Positions 22,001 through 37,000 of a DNA stretch of 64,000 nucleotides are shown one piece after another. The stretch lies in NCBI RefSeq assembly GCF_965638725.1, contig NC_134958.1, positions 18,169,464 to 18,233,463 on the forward strand, written 5' to 3'. The notes beneath the pieces are model-generated. The model was not told the DNA's origin. It worked only from the letters and a program-made list of their open reading frames with translations, and ran no database searches. A program made the position numbers and the translations under genes. Positions within the stretch are counted from its first letter, which is position 1, and each line of letters begins with the position of its first letter. This DNA comes from Aptenodytes patagonicus (Eukaryota > Chordata > Aves > Sphenisciformes > Spheniscidae).

Positions 22001-25000
22001 CAATGCACATTTAAAAAAAAAAAGAAAAAAACCCAAACTCTTCACCTTCCTAATTACAAGAATGAGCCACTAGCATCGGGACTAACGTTACCTATTTTTG
22101 TATTACAACAGATCAGTGATTTAATGACAGCTTGGCAAAACATGAAGATGTAAATGTATTTTTCCCTGCAATTTCAACAGAGAAGCAACTTAAAATTGGT
22201 ATGTTGTGCTGCTTGACAGAAAGCAAGACATGCTAACACTCAGGAACGAATGTTATCTTCAGTCACAGGATTTCTCTCTTCACCATGCCAAAGTTAGTGA
22301 TGTTTTAAAAACATGAACCCTTTATAGGCTACCCTTTAATTAAGTACCTTATGAAGAAAGCAAAATAAAAATTATGTAATTTCAGCAGCTTTAAATGACT
22401 GCTGTATTAACAGCAAATAAAATAAATTGAAGGTCAGGTTAAAATATATATATATTTTTTTTTAATATATATATATATATTTATATCCACACAAAAAGAT
22501 GGCCTACCATTTTGTGGCTAGGGACCAAGAAGATTATATAGTCTGTTACTAATACAGAAGGATCTCCTTTGCTGGTCATTCTTTAGGTGCCAAGGAGGCA
22601 GTCAGCTGCATCAAAGGAGACTACATCTTGTTTCTTGATACTTGAAGTAAATTTTTCGATGAAAGTGAAATAAACTGAGCGTCAACCCTATTACCTCCCC
22701 CATGAAAGCTCCTAGCTTTAGCAAGAGTCTGTAAAGATGTAAGTGCCGGCCCAAACAAAGCAGAATACAGCGCTATGGCTCTACTGTCATCTCAGTGATT
22801 GGGTAGTCTCTACTTTCTGTATCTATCAACTTCATTCTTGCACTAGTACTTGGACTACTTATGTTTTTCAGAAGAAAACTAGACTAAAATCAGAATGAAG
22901 TAGTTGTTCAACGATAGTATACAGAGAAATATGATAGTTACAAAAAAAGGTATAATTTTACTGTTCAATGGCAGGATATATAATTATCAAATATAGCCTG
23001 GGAAAAAATGATGTACATACACACCAGAGCAATGCAGGCTCTTTATGTTCCTCAAGAAGCACACAGACAGTATTTCAACTTTTACTTTACTGGGACTAGC
23101 AGGGATAGAGAGTCATAAAACACAGTGCTGGAATTGTAAGAGCAAAGCCAGAGATCTATGCTACAAACACCAGGGTTCACAACAACAAAAAAAACCCAAC
23201 CCAAACCAAACGTATCTCAAACTCTTTTCTCCAGCATCTGCAGCATAGCAGAACAACTATCTTTTGCCATTCTGGTCTGCTGCTCCAGAGGAACAACATT
23301 TTTTACCCACCTTATATAATTCGTCCACTAGGTATTTTTCCATACAGCAAATGGTATTTTAAGGACAGAGTAAAGGCAACTTTGTGACAGACTAACGTTT
23401 TGTTCACACTCCACTTTAACATTTTATTGTAATTTTATCTGCAAATTGGCTTCCTCCCTAGTACTTTATAACGCTAAAGTACATGGACCTTAATAACCGC
23501 CCAAGCTTTATCAGGTAAGAAATTTTACGTGTAACTGTGTGGGCAACATAATCACATGCACGCTTATTCTTGTGCATGCACAGGGCAGTCATGTAGGTAC
23601 CTGCATGAAAAACACGCATTTTTGTGCAAATTTGAAGGCCTGAGCTCATAATTCCACAACATTCAAATTTTGCAACAGGCAGATCAGTGGTTTCTAATGC
23701 CAGCTGCTGAGTAAATATTTCAGTACCACAGAACTACATCAATGGCACTTTCTCTGTTTGGAGGCTTGTTACGCTAGAACTGATGGTTTTCAGCTGTGTA
23801 TTGGCTGGGGAACACTAAGCAGTGACCGCACAGCATTACACTAGAAATCAAGTTCCAAAGGCATCTTTTTCAGGCTTACCTAACTGACAAGGTTCAGTTG
23901 GAGATTGGCCTTGAGCAGAGAGGGTGTGCTCCAACTCAGCAGGGGTGGTGGAGGTTTTGAGTGGTAAGAACTGCCTAGTAAGCCTCTAGGAAAGAAGGTA
24001 TGGAGTCCCAAGTTGCACAAATCCTCCTGCAATACCACCAGAAGAGAAACTTATTCCCAAAAGAAGGGCAGGTGAACAAGCCTGCCTGATGGGAGATTAG
24101 CTAGGTACCTAGAGTACCAATATAGACATACAATAGGAGGATCGAAGCGTGAATTGAGAAATATGAGTATTCATGCTGACATAAGTGCTGACATAGGTAG
24201 TTTTGTTTTGTTTCAGACAGGAAAGACATTTTTTTTTTATTTTGGTTGTTAATGTCTATCACAATGAATGACTTATAACCAAAAGTAAGAGGTTGGGTGC
24301 AGGACGAGCCAATTTTATTACCCCTGGAGAAAGCCTCAAATGCTTTTTACCACTGCTTCTAGACAGAAGTCTTACTAAAATTACGTATTATTAAGTAAGA
24401 AAAAAAAAAATCAAAATACTTTCATACTTACCTGGATCATGATATATTTCCCCAACATACTCAAATGCAAAGAGAAGCTGAAGATCCGTTGGCTGAGAAT
24501 AATGAGCTATCGCAAGGCACACCTAGGAAAGAAACATTTATTACTGTTATTTATAGAGATAAAATTTATTGCCCTCGATTACGACAGCATGAAATATGCA
24601 GAGCAGAAGTTAAAAATCAGTCTTCTGATGTTTTATTTCCATATTTTATTTGACAGCAGTGAATTATACAGTAAAACATACTCATATTTGCCGAGAGACC
24701 ATTACTGTAATCATAGTAGGTGAGTTCATGACCACGTATCAAGTGATTAACCAGTAAGGGTGGACTAAGTTTTTGCAAGAAAGGTCAGACTGCAACGGGC
24801 ATCCCTAAGCATGATTCTCTGTATCGACAGAGACAAACAAGGACTTGGAGCTACTGTGCTGTGCCTGTCTACCTGCATATAGAAGTAAGGAGGAGAACAG
24901 AAAATGAAAAGAACACAACACACAGGTGGCGAGCACAGTACAGCAAAAATCTCATTTGTAATTGGTCTTTTAATAAATTTTTTTTTTTTTAAATAAAGAG

Positions 25001-28000
25001 TACTTATCAACGTAGCATAAGAACATAAGAATGGCCATACTGAGTCAGTTCAAAAGGTCCAACCTAGCACTCTGTTCCTGACAGTGGCCAGCTATCGGTG
25101 CTTAGGGAAGAGGGTAAAAGCAGAGAAAGCATATAATGAAATTTTACCAGGATTTTTTTCAACAGTTCACAGTTCAGACGCTTCCTGAACTAAAATCTGG
25201 TACCAGTATTCAACAGCATTTGACAGATATTTCTTCTACAAAGTTGTCAGCTGGGCCAAGAGGTTTTTGAAGTGCGGCTTCGCTTTACAAAAGCCCTGTT
25301 GGTTCTTCCCTAAAGTATCATATTCAACCAAAAGTTTGTATCTAATTAAATTTTTATTATCTTTTCCATTAATTCACCCCATATAGGCATCAGGCTTACC
25401 AGTCTGAGCCACCTAAAACTCAGCCTTCAAAAATTTCTGCTCTTGGAAGGGAAAACAAGAGGTTGCTCTTTGGAGGCTTCCAGCACCTATGTCAATCCTG
25501 CATCTCATTAAGTTGTATTCCAAAATTATGAAGGGCATTGATGAATATAAGTGAAAAGCAAATTGTTCGGTAATAAAGAACAGCTTTTCCCCCAAGTTAC
25601 TTGGAAATAAGTAATTCACAGTGGGAGATGTTTTCTTCATGTTAGTCACTTGTAGTTTGTTTGTCAGCTGAATGGCAGGCCAAAGATTCTCCATCAATCT
25701 CCAATTTGAATAAAAAGTGAGGTTTTAGGGTAGGTCCTTTTGCCAAGTGTGGGGGATCTACAGTTAGTGAAACACGCCAGTAATCACCCCCTTCCCAGTC
25801 CCCAGCTGATCCTGAGAACTGAAACATCAGCCAAACTTTCTGAGGGTAAGAAAATGTCAGCTTCACTAAATTTTGGCCTAGCCCTTATAGGTTCTGTCCC
25901 GGATGACTGGATTTCATTCACAAAAGAAACCCACCCATAACTTCTAGATGCCTGCAGGTTTATAGCAAGCTCACAAGCCCTGCCCTGTGAAGGGAAATTC
26001 AGCAGAGATTTAAAATGAGAGAGATGCATCCTCAGAACAGCAGAGATTAACTTGAGGCACAAGGAAGAGTCTTGCCTAAGCCTTTGCATTCTTTGCAACA
26101 GTCTCGGGACCAGCATCACATAAGCAACTGGTTTTCTACCTGTATAAATTGTTCATTTTGGCAGAACCCTAAGATTATTAAAATTAAGAGTGCAGCACAT
26201 GGTTTAGGATTAGATACTAGACTTCAAATACAGTCAAGCTTTGCTAGCCTTTGTCTCTTTAAATGTGGCTGTTCACTAATAAATACAAAAGATTTGACAA
26301 AAAACCTAATATCTAGAAGAATCAAATTCATGAAGAAAAACTTTCAGGTAGAGATTGGCACTGTTATTCTCCAAATTTCAGGACTTGATTTGGAGTCTTT
26401 AGCTTTGCCTTCTTCCCTCAGTATTTGCTTCTCCATTTTACCAAAATGTACCTGCCTTATCTCTAAAGAAAATATTTAATGGAAAGGAGATTATAAACCA
26501 CAAAACTCTATTCTACATGTTCAGATACAGAAATTCCACGTGACGTTTTTTAATTAGGAACAAAGACATAGTATAAGTTCACATTATTACAACCTAAAAT
26601 GTTTCCTTTCCATTTTCTTCCTTCCCTTCAACTCTCCATGACTTTTTATATTTGGCAACATGTTGACTCAAGTTATTCACTGTTTAGCAGTTTTGGATAT
26701 TATTTTTGAAAAACATTCTGTGCATCAAAGAAATTGTTTTCTGTTAGTGAAGGAAAGTTTTCTTCTTGTCACAGACATAAAAGGAAGATTTGCATGACAC
26801 ACAACTGAAGGAATACTACTACTGGCAGCATTGTGCCACAGGAAAAAAACTTGAGCGCTCACTTATGCTAAGTTCTGCATGGAGAAAGTTATTGTACTTT
26901 TACTAACTTGTATGCAACATACATGGCATTACAGAACCTTCACCATATTTTTATTTACTTTGGCTTTTGATGGGGACATTCCTCACTATTTATAAAACCA
27001 GTCATGACTGTAGACTAACTTGAGTTGAAAATGGTTTTTCACAAAAACTCCCCAATAAAAAAATTCCTATTGAGTCTCAGAAGAGCAGCTGCTTTAATTT
27101 TTCTCCCCGCACTTTCAGTTCTACAATGAAACTGCAAAAGAAAATAGAGGACAGGACATTCCGGGGAGGGGGTGGGGGGGATGGGACCCTGCAAAAAACC
27201 CAAACAGTGAAAGTGTCACTGGGAAATAGTCTAGCATGACTTTTCAGATGAACATTTATAAGCTCATTTCCAGGATTTGGTAAAACATTTAATAACTACC
27301 ATGAAGCAGCTGGAAGCCATGCACGTTTTATTAAATCTTGTGATTTCAGTGTACAAATCAAAGCTGAAGAAGCCAGCTACTCCATAATACTTGGCCTCTT
27401 CTAACAGACTACTTTTGCCTATCATTCACAATGAAACAAAATGGAAATCTGTGTACATACACATTTTGACTTCCATTTTTCTATGTAACTTCTCACTACA
27501 GTAACTGACATTAACAGAGCTGCTCCTCATCTTCATTTATGGGAGTGAAGGATGAAAGCCTTTTACTATGCTGATCTACTCTCAAGGCTTGAGGATGAAC
27601 TGCAAGACATTAAAAAATTCCATTGTGCTGCCAAATAACACAATAGAAATACAGTAAAACCTATTTTTGAATGCAGCAGCTGAAATCTGTCATTTACTTG
27701 CCACATTTGAGAAAGAGAGCATGTGTGTGCTGTGTTAAGAGGGGTAAAATTGTGGGGGGGAGATGGTAAGCATTCAGAACTGGTTCCCAAAAAAAATATG
27801 AGACCATAGCTGTGCTTTTGAACCCAGCAACTGAAAAGTGCTCCCAGGTGTTCCACAGTATAGACATAACTCACAATACCGGGTATTGCCTAGGTGAAAC
27901 AGCCCACCTGTACACTACAATACAGGTTCAAGACCTCTACTTCTGTTATAAAAAAAAATTTATCCTGCTACTGTCTTCATTTTTACATTTTAGACAAATT

Positions 28001-31000
28001 CCACTCATATATACACTAAACAAGTATTAAAGACATACTTATTTTCAGTTTATTCCTCACTAAATCCATATAGTAGTTTTATTGTCTGAAAGTTTCAGAA
28101 GACAAGCACATTCCACGGATCTCAGAAGATTATCACCATAAGTAGAAAGCTCTTAAATTGGAAGACAAACATGTTTTACAGGAAATGTTCTCATATCAAA
28201 CTGAAAAATGTTTGGTATTCTTGCCAATTTACAATTGTGTAAAGCTGAAGATATTTAGGCTCAGTCAAATAACAAGAGAATAGACTGCTTGTTGGAAAAT
28301 TCATTTATTAAAAGCAGTAAACACAATGGCTGTAATTATTTCATAGTACACAGGCCATTTCCCTATGTCAGTGTCCCCTGTTCAACCCCTATCTGAGAAA
28401 AATAAATGATACTTTCAGGGCAAGCCCTCCTCTTCTTCAACAGGAATTTTACCAAGGACAAGAGCTTCAAAATATTGCTAATGCTCTTGGAAAAAGATAG
28501 TTTTGAACAGTCATATTTAGGATGTGCTAAGTTAGCATAGCCCTGCATTTCACCTCCTTCCCTAAGCCAGGCTACCTGTCTTATGAACTCACTGGAAGGA
28601 TACTATTTTCCCTTGCTACTGCAATTCCTATTCCGAGTAGACACCTGTAGTAGAAAGTCACACAACCAGGACCAGATCAAGTTCCATGGACAGAATTTGC
28701 TAATCTTCCTAGGCAGGAAGTCTTCTTGGGAAAATAAGCTTTTGGGTAACAAGACTTTCAGCCCTAACCATCGTGCATGTTCTCCTAGCTGCTAAGCTAT
28801 GCATTGTCTAATTGAGAACTGCCTTTTTTTCTTCTATAAGAATTCCAATACCAGCTATACGTAATACTTAATTTGGCTTGAGTGCAAGTAATCTACATGA
28901 GAGAAAACAGTACAAGGATTTCAGAAGCTGAAGTAACTTTTCACATATCAGAATCCTTGTTTGTACAAGAATGTGTTTGAATTCTAAGTACAAGTTTCCT
29001 AAGCCTTAAGAGAAATATTAAAATATATTGGTATTTTTTAAAATACCTTTAGAGAAGTTTACTTTTGAAAGAGTTTTCTTCAACCCCTCCAATCCCACTC
29101 CAAAGACCATAAAGATAATCGTATCTTCTCGTGCATTCCCAGTTTCTTAAGATATTAGCAATTTTGTGATCTGTATGAACAATTAGAACAAGGTAATACA
29201 GAAGGAGGGGGCAAGACATTAGAAGGGGTCAGGATGATTTGGCCAAAACTCTCAGTTTCATATTATTCTTCATAACAATTAGGAAAAAATTGTTCCAGTC
29301 CATCCCAAGTGTTATGACGTATGAGAAGGCTAGTTTTGATTGCACAGGAAACAAGATTTGAGATAAATAATTTTCCTTCTGTTTTGATTAAGCATGTGTT
29401 TCTGAAACTGCTCTCATACTCATTTAAAAAAGCTTCCTGAAGGAAAAGAACTGAGGGAGTTCCAGAAGAGAAAGGGACTGAGAAAATGGAGATATATTTA
29501 GGAAACAGGAGATTATAGGGTGTGTGCCATTCTGGTGCACTGCCAAGATTCATATGCGTGGTGCGGCAACATGCTATCCATCATCTAACAGTCATAAGAT
29601 CTAAAGCCTCACCTTTTCATACATTTTAATTTCTTAGTCTAATGTAAAGTATTGTAGTGGCTAGAAATTAGCAGGAGTTTTCAGTTTGACTGTTTGTTAT
29701 GATTTTTGGAACAAAACCATTCCTTTTCCTTTAAGGAATGTGAAATGCTGCTTCTTTCACACTGCCTAACTTAAGACTTCCCCAACTTGCTTACCCTTGC
29801 TTCCCCATCCTCCACTTCCTCCCACACCCATCTGGCTTTCCTTCCTTTGGAGACTCTATAGCTTTATTTTAGAGACAAAATAGAATTAAACTGCTACTTA
29901 GTGATGAGCGCGAGTTTCCATTCCCTCCATTATTCCTTATCTCGTCTCCCAAATATGCATTAATAAAAATGAGGAAGAAAATATTTACTTGACTGATTAA
30001 TGTTGGGATGGTATTTTATTAGCATGTATTGGCTGCAACTAATGTTGAAGGTATTTTTCTAAGAAAACTGATTTTTAAGCTTCTTCATAATAATTCACCC
30101 CAAAATAAACTAATTCACCTCAAAATTCAATGTGTTCTTCCAATTTGTTTCTGCTTAAAGGTAGAGAAAAACACCTCTGAAAGTTCTACCAATATTACCC
30201 ATGCATCATGTCTATATGTAGTAAAGTCAGTCAGATTGTCCACGTCTGAAGCCTGACTGCTTTCAAACTTGGATCCTTCTTTTCACATTTACTACCAAAA
30301 AGAGACTCAGAATACTCTCTATTCTAGTAAAGCAGCTTAATTAGTAAGGGTTATTCTCCCTTATGCCCTGTTCAGCAAGTATAGACACTTCCTTAGGAAG
30401 AGGTTACATTCTCTTTGCCAACACCAATTTATGTAACTGAATGCTGTTGAGTATTTCCATTATATTCAAGGAACTATGCATGAAAAATTACTTAACTGTA
30501 TAAAGTTAGTATCTGTTCTCCTTCTAACTATTCCATATATTTAAAGCTCATTTTTAAATAGTAATTATCAAGTATATTGTTTTTATTTCTTTAACTATTG
30601 CTTTAAACAGAACATTTGCTAGCATTTGGCAACAAGTTAGAGACATTTATACTCCCATAGTTTGAAGTGTATATTTTAGTAGGTAGATATTTCATTTTGA
30701 CCTACCAGTGCTTTATTCATAGGATGGTACTCCTCTGTATTACCAGGATGACATTTAGTTAGAAATCTCCCTGCTCTGATTTGTATAGCTGACTTCATGT
30801 AAAGTTTGCTAAAGGAAACTATTTATGATTTATAAAGCACTAACATGCAGGTCTCTTGCTTTACAGAACAGAGATTGTAACACTAACTGTAACATCACCT
30901 TCCTTTCTGCTTATTTTAAAAAATCAAGTGAAAAAAACTTACTCGAAAAAACTTCAGTCATAAATACTTCAGACATGATTTTAATTATAGCCTGCACAAT

Positions 31001-34000
31001 TCACCGATTCCAACAGAAATTCTGAGTTCTGCAGTTTCTCAACACTAAGCACCCTAGAAAGCCTTCATAAAACACACAAGCACAATTTACCCAGTTCATT
31101 TTTCACTCGGGAGGTCTTCACATCTAGCCCCAAAATGAGCATAAGCAAATTTGTGAGGAAAAAAATATAGCTGACAATTATTTTGATTTTTCTCAGAGAT
31201 GACTGGAGATTAGGCCTCCAGGTCAAAAGGAAAAAGGAGAAGCTGGAGAGGGTCCAGTGGTGGGCTACCAAGATGACTATGGTCCTAAAGTACATCTTCT
31301 GAAGAAACTGGGCTCATTTAGCTGTGCAATAATGAGACTGCAGGAAGCTGCTACCAGGAACGTAGTTACAGACTCAGTCTTGTCAGATGACATAATGGGC
31401 AGCAGCCAGAAACTCATCTTGGAACATTCAAGCTGGACATCAGGAAAAACATGCAGTACTGGAACAGGTTACCCACAGAGGGAGAAAGCTCTCCATCTTT
31501 GGTGGTTTTCAAGATACAACTGGACAAATCCACAGCTAACCTGATCTAATCCTGGCAACTCTGAAGAGAAAGGTGGACTAGGTGATCTCCACAGGCCCCT
31601 CCCATCCAGCACCTCTGACTCCACCATCAGTTCTCTATTACAATATCCTCTCAGTCAGAAGACAATGCTAGCACGCTCAGCTGAAGAGAAGAGCAGGAAT
31701 TCCCTCTCATCAGAACTCCGTTATACTTTAAGTCTTGGTTCTCCCTACAAAAGTTATGCACACACAATTATTTCCAAGTAGACAGCTACCAATGTTTTCA
31801 TGCACAAATAGCTGGATGTAAATATGTATTAAAGAGGCCCTTCAGAAATATAAGGAGGCCTGACCACCTTCCTTTGTTTTAAACATCAGGACAACCTTGC
31901 TAATATGTACTACTTGAAGGGCAGGAACAGAAACCAGACGAAATCTTTCAAGAGTGTAGTGCTAGCATACCATTTTAAATGCCAGAAAGAAATAACAAAA
32001 TAACTCCATTCAATATGCTGTGTAAGACCGTTCTAGTTGTGTTCACCAGGATCCCAAAATAATTTAAGCAAAATCCTGATAGAAGAAACCTGATCTAAGC
32101 ACCTCATGGTTTTAGACATTTATATTTTAAGAATAGTGTTATTATGGAAACATTAGATTAGGTTAACAGAACCTTTCCTCCCTTCGGTAAGAGTGTGCTT
32201 CTGTGATACACCCACACAAAGTTGCAGTAACCTACGTGATGCATCAAAACTGCAATAGTAGCCACACAGCTGATATTACGATTTGTACAAGTTTTTTTCC
32301 ACTCCTCTAGTGAGGGCATTCTGATATTTGAAAGTGGCAACCGTTACACTTTTGGTCACCACCAAAATACTATCTTTACAACCATACAGATTCAGATCCT
32401 TCTGGATCTCTAGAACTCGCTGTTCTTCCTATCAAAAGAAATCACGTCAGACCATGTAATTATAAATGTATAAAGCAAGCGCCTTCATAAAAAGGTTTCA
32501 CTTTTTGCTCTTGCATAAGTAAATGCAGCACAACAAGCGTTAATCAGATACTGAGTTTGCGCTCCCTTCCTCCCTTCTCCAGGCTAACCACTCTTTTCCG
32601 CTGTGACAGCCAATCAGAAAGAGTCGCTATAAAGATACTGCAGCAGACAGGCTGCTCCAGGGAGATTTCAGAGAAGCTGCGGAAGGGGAATTGACTGTTG
32701 AAAGATTGCCAAACATGAAAGATGACAAACAGCAAAGGCAGCAGGCAGGGAGGAACCTAGGAAAGTAGCAAAGAACAGTCTGCTTCATTACTGGGCTTCT
32801 GCCCATGGATCCCCGAGAGGGTAAAAGGTGAAGAAGTGATGAACTGGTTCATCAGTTACTCAGTTGATAACTGCAAACAGACTTAGGTCTGGGCAGATGG
32901 TTCTCAGGACTTACAGGGTTAAGCTCAAACTTTATCCTACTGAGAAGGGGAATTCTTAAGCTCCGTGAGCAAATTGGGTCATTCCTTACAAAACGATTGC
33001 TGTGCCACGCCTGGCCACGAAGTGGTGCCATGGAGGTCAGAGGAGCTGTAACTCAAATATCCTATGGCACCGATCCAGAGCAAGGAAGCTGGTGAGCTAA
33101 TGTTGCTACGTAGACTAACCATCTCTGATGAGCAGAAACTTACCTGAACCGTACCAGGTTAAATAACATTGTATGATTTTGTTGAGGCTTATGACAGCAA
33201 GTGTTAAAACTGGGGAAGGAATGAAATTTCTAGGAATGTACAGACAGAAGTAATTCCTGTTGTCAAGAGGTATGCAAATCTTTTCTAAGAAAATGTTGAG
33301 AAAGAGCACATAGTTTTACATAGGTTAGACAAACTGGCAATTCCAAGAGCTCGTTGGAGAACTTGTGTGTGAAGCAAATAAGAAGTGTGTATATAAGATA
33401 GTACACTTCAGCTATGGGTAAATTAAACTTAAGACTTTCAGAAAATGTATCAAAGTTTCAAACATTTTCCATAAAAATGTAAACACCTGTTGTACAGCTG
33501 CAATGCAATATTCTGATTTCAGTCTTTAAAAAGATTTGTTTAATGAATTAGTAATTTTAAAAAGTACAACATATGTGACAAGAAATGCAGGTTTATCTTA
33601 TGTGAAAAACAGTTAATACATCATGTTAAATTTTTTACCTAATAATTTTTACTCTAAAAATCTAGGTATTCTCCTGTAACAGAATGTGATTAATTTGCAA
33701 TTCTTCCCCCCTACTTCTCTATCAAAACATAAACCAAAATGTTATTAGCACAGCTGTTGCTACATGTAATGACTACAAGGCAAGATTTCATAAGATATAA
33801 TACCTTTTTTGCACTTTCAGGACCCGCTTCATCAAAACGAAATCTGACAATACGGAAGTCTTTGCAATAAATTATTAATTCAGTTGGATTAAATTTAAGT
33901 TTTTGGTTGGGACCAAGGACCTTCTGCTTCCTCTTGGTGTCATTCACTGTAAAGAAAAGACAAAGCTATTGGACTGTTTTGTAAGTATACAATACAAGAC

Positions 34001-37000
34001 TGGCTCAAACAGATACAGTAATGCTGCTACCAGCAGTTTTTCATTTAATAGTATATTTCAACTGTTCAATTGAGGCAGAAAATCTATAGGTCCTCCTGTT
34101 GATCAATCTCCTTTCAAACAAGTGGCTGAATTACTGTTTCCTATATGCCCAGATTATTTTTGTCCATCAACAACTTCACAAACAAGGAATTCACATGCAG
34201 TATTCCCAAGAGCAATTTTTGCTCCCAGACAGTTAATTGTGTATGCTGCAATGCCCTTCTGATGCACAGTAATTGGCATATATGCTGATTTTTTTTTTTT
34301 TAGTTTTTTTTTACTTGGATGTATAAAAAAGTGCTGGAGTTAAGATGAAGATTAACTCCTTATTTCTTACATAAAACTCAAGAATGTAAGTATAGTAAAT
34401 TGCCAGCTGGTCTAGCCCTGCATAGACAGGCTGTGTCTCTTGGCCTATGTATCTCCTTTTCAAACAGAGAAAGTTAAGTTGTAAAAAGTAAGTATCACAG
34501 AAGCCACAGAGATTTTATTTGTGGTAACTGGGAAAAATGGGGCACGTAGCTGTTGAGTGATTAATTGATATAGGTGCCTGGTTGCAGGTATCTTCTGGGT
34601 TAAACATAAGTACTTCCAGGGAACTAAAGACAAGTGTTTTAGGACACCTCCAGCTATTCACCTTCAATATAACAACCATCGAGCAACCTCTTCTGCAGTG
34701 TGGGCGAAAATCTCCCCTTAATTCCTGTTAGTAAAAGCTTATGCTTCACTAAATTTAGGGTAAACCTGTATAACAGAAGAACAAAGAATAATCTCAAGTG
34801 TGTGGCAGGAAATACTGCCCTCTCCCTCTAAAGAGCTTCAAACCTCAATGGAAAAGTTAAACAGAAAGGGTTCCTAGAGAACTTCTACAATTCTTCTAAT
34901 GAAACTGCAAACGTTCATGCTATTTGACAGTTTGGGGAAACACGCACAAAAGAGTAATCTAGAATCTGTCAGCTGTCAAGTTTCAAAATAAAAGCTATCT
35001 GTAGCCCTCTCCCATTTAGGAACAACACATTTCATGTGAGAGAGGACATAATTAATAGAAAAATTATTCGAGGCTGGCTGGCTTTCCCCCCCGTATTTAG
35101 CAGAATTTATTATAGGAGCGTTTGTATGAGATGTTAAATAAGATTGCAACACTCCATTTATAAACATCTCTCCATACAAAACTGTCATTAACAGATTTGC
35201 AATACTGCTACTGTTTTGTCACTTCTACCTGGTATTTTTGAAAAGGGGCAACAAATGTGGGCCAGGGCAAGACCATATAACAGGTCAATAGCACCTCTTC
35301 ATTTAAAAAAAAAAAGCATTTCTTCATAATGTTCTTCCTCAGATATACATTAATCTTTTCACAGTGATTACAACCAGCTTTCAGAGTAGAAATGGATTAT
35401 TGGATAACTTTGGGCACTGAAAACTTATAAGTAATAATTTAAATTACCTACAGTCAGAAAACCAAGTATTTAACAGCCAATGCTGTAATCAAGATTTGAA
35501 AAATTATCAGTTATATGAAATTCAATTACAAGATGAAAAACATTCTTCTTAACAAACAGGTTAGCCTAAAGTATCCACCAAATCAAAAACTGGTTCTTCA
35601 AAATAATATTTTATAAATTATTTCTTCAGATTAAGATGTCTGTTGCCATTTGTAGATTTTTGAGGACCACTAGCTACTAACTTGCTAAGAATTAGACAAC
35701 ATTGAAAACTCAAGCATTTATGTTGTCAGATATCCCAGCTATGTGTAAATTGTGTAAGTGATGTGCTTTTTGCAATCCAGTGTATTTAAAAGGAGGAGAT
35801 TCAGATGCTTGAATATAAAAAAGTTGCTAACAAGATTTTGTACTACTATAACAGGTGTCTATCCTAGAACACCTGTTGATTCAGTATTGTAGTTAAATTT
35901 AAAACCAATATAAAGACCCAACTAAATATGTCTCCTGCATGGCACCTCAAGTTTTATTCAGCTTTTAAGGCTTTTATCCTAATTTTAAATAAACCAAATT
36001 CTTCAAATCAGGGAAGATTAATGACGTAAAACCTTAAGTGTCAACAATTCTGCACAACCTAACAAGCAGTTAACAGTTTTGAACTGAGTAAGTTTAAAGC
36101 CTGTCATCATACTTAACTATTTTTGACATACCTGTGACAATCTGCTCAATGCATGTTAGCGGGACATCATGTTCACCAAGGAGGAGGTTTTTATAATGGA
36201 ATTTCTGAAACACATTAACTCATAGCCATTAATTGCAGTTCTGCAGTTCGCAACCAGATATACAGCACAACTTTGAAGAAACTATGATAAAGATCAGGCA
36301 TGCCTAGACTCTTCTGACAAGTACCACCCTTGCCTATTCACAGGCAATGAGAGGTTGTGGAAACAGCTCTCTTGTGCTGGTGAATGCATACCAAACAGTT
36401 TAGAAACCCCAGTGGAGTATCCAAAATAACCCCACTACTTGCACTGAATTTACTAGCCTCAAAAATTGCTGGTAGAAATTCAATACACTCTGAAGTGTAA
36501 TATATATATAGATAGATGATATAAAAAACTATTGCTGTAACCATAGAAAAAAAAATATTAATTCAGCTTTCAGAAATAAGTTTTGACAACTACTTCACGT
36601 CAAAAATTAATTTTTTGAAGTAATTTTAGTCAAAATTACTAACCATTATGAAGAAGCATCTATCTACTTTCAGAGCTTTACACATGCCTAGTTAATGGAG
36701 CATTTCTTTCAAAAGCCCAAAATGAAAGTGAAAACTCTACTGAAAATAACATACAGCTCACAACTTGGATTTCTAAACAGTACTGTATGCTGTGCTGTTC
36801 AAAAACTGATCGAGGTTTTGAATGTCACATGTTCTGCTTTGACAAAGGCTTTGTTTCTTTCTCCCCTATTCTTGTTGCTTCATCTACAATGAAAACTCAT
36901 TTCATGGTTACTTTGTCCTCCATCAGTAACGCCAATAAAACTTGGACGCATTAAAGGCTTTGCTGATCTGACGCTTGTCTAGTCAAAGGAACATTTGCAA

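Larger units (their letters stand above)
24523..33803 (-). other. MTMR10 intron 5 (9.3 kb) with two CR1 remnants
   Basis: The intron contains an old antisense CR1 (about 25013-25415), a sense-of-plus CR1 (about 31235-31625), a G-rich tract at 27164-27185 and scattered homopolymers. Open frames up to 135 codons (26072-26479) show no domain. No alternative exon is evident. Confidence 0.8.

Noticed and set aside
26072..26479. 135-codon plus-strand frame in MTMR10 intron 5
   Set aside because: No recognisable domain and no splice or promoter context.
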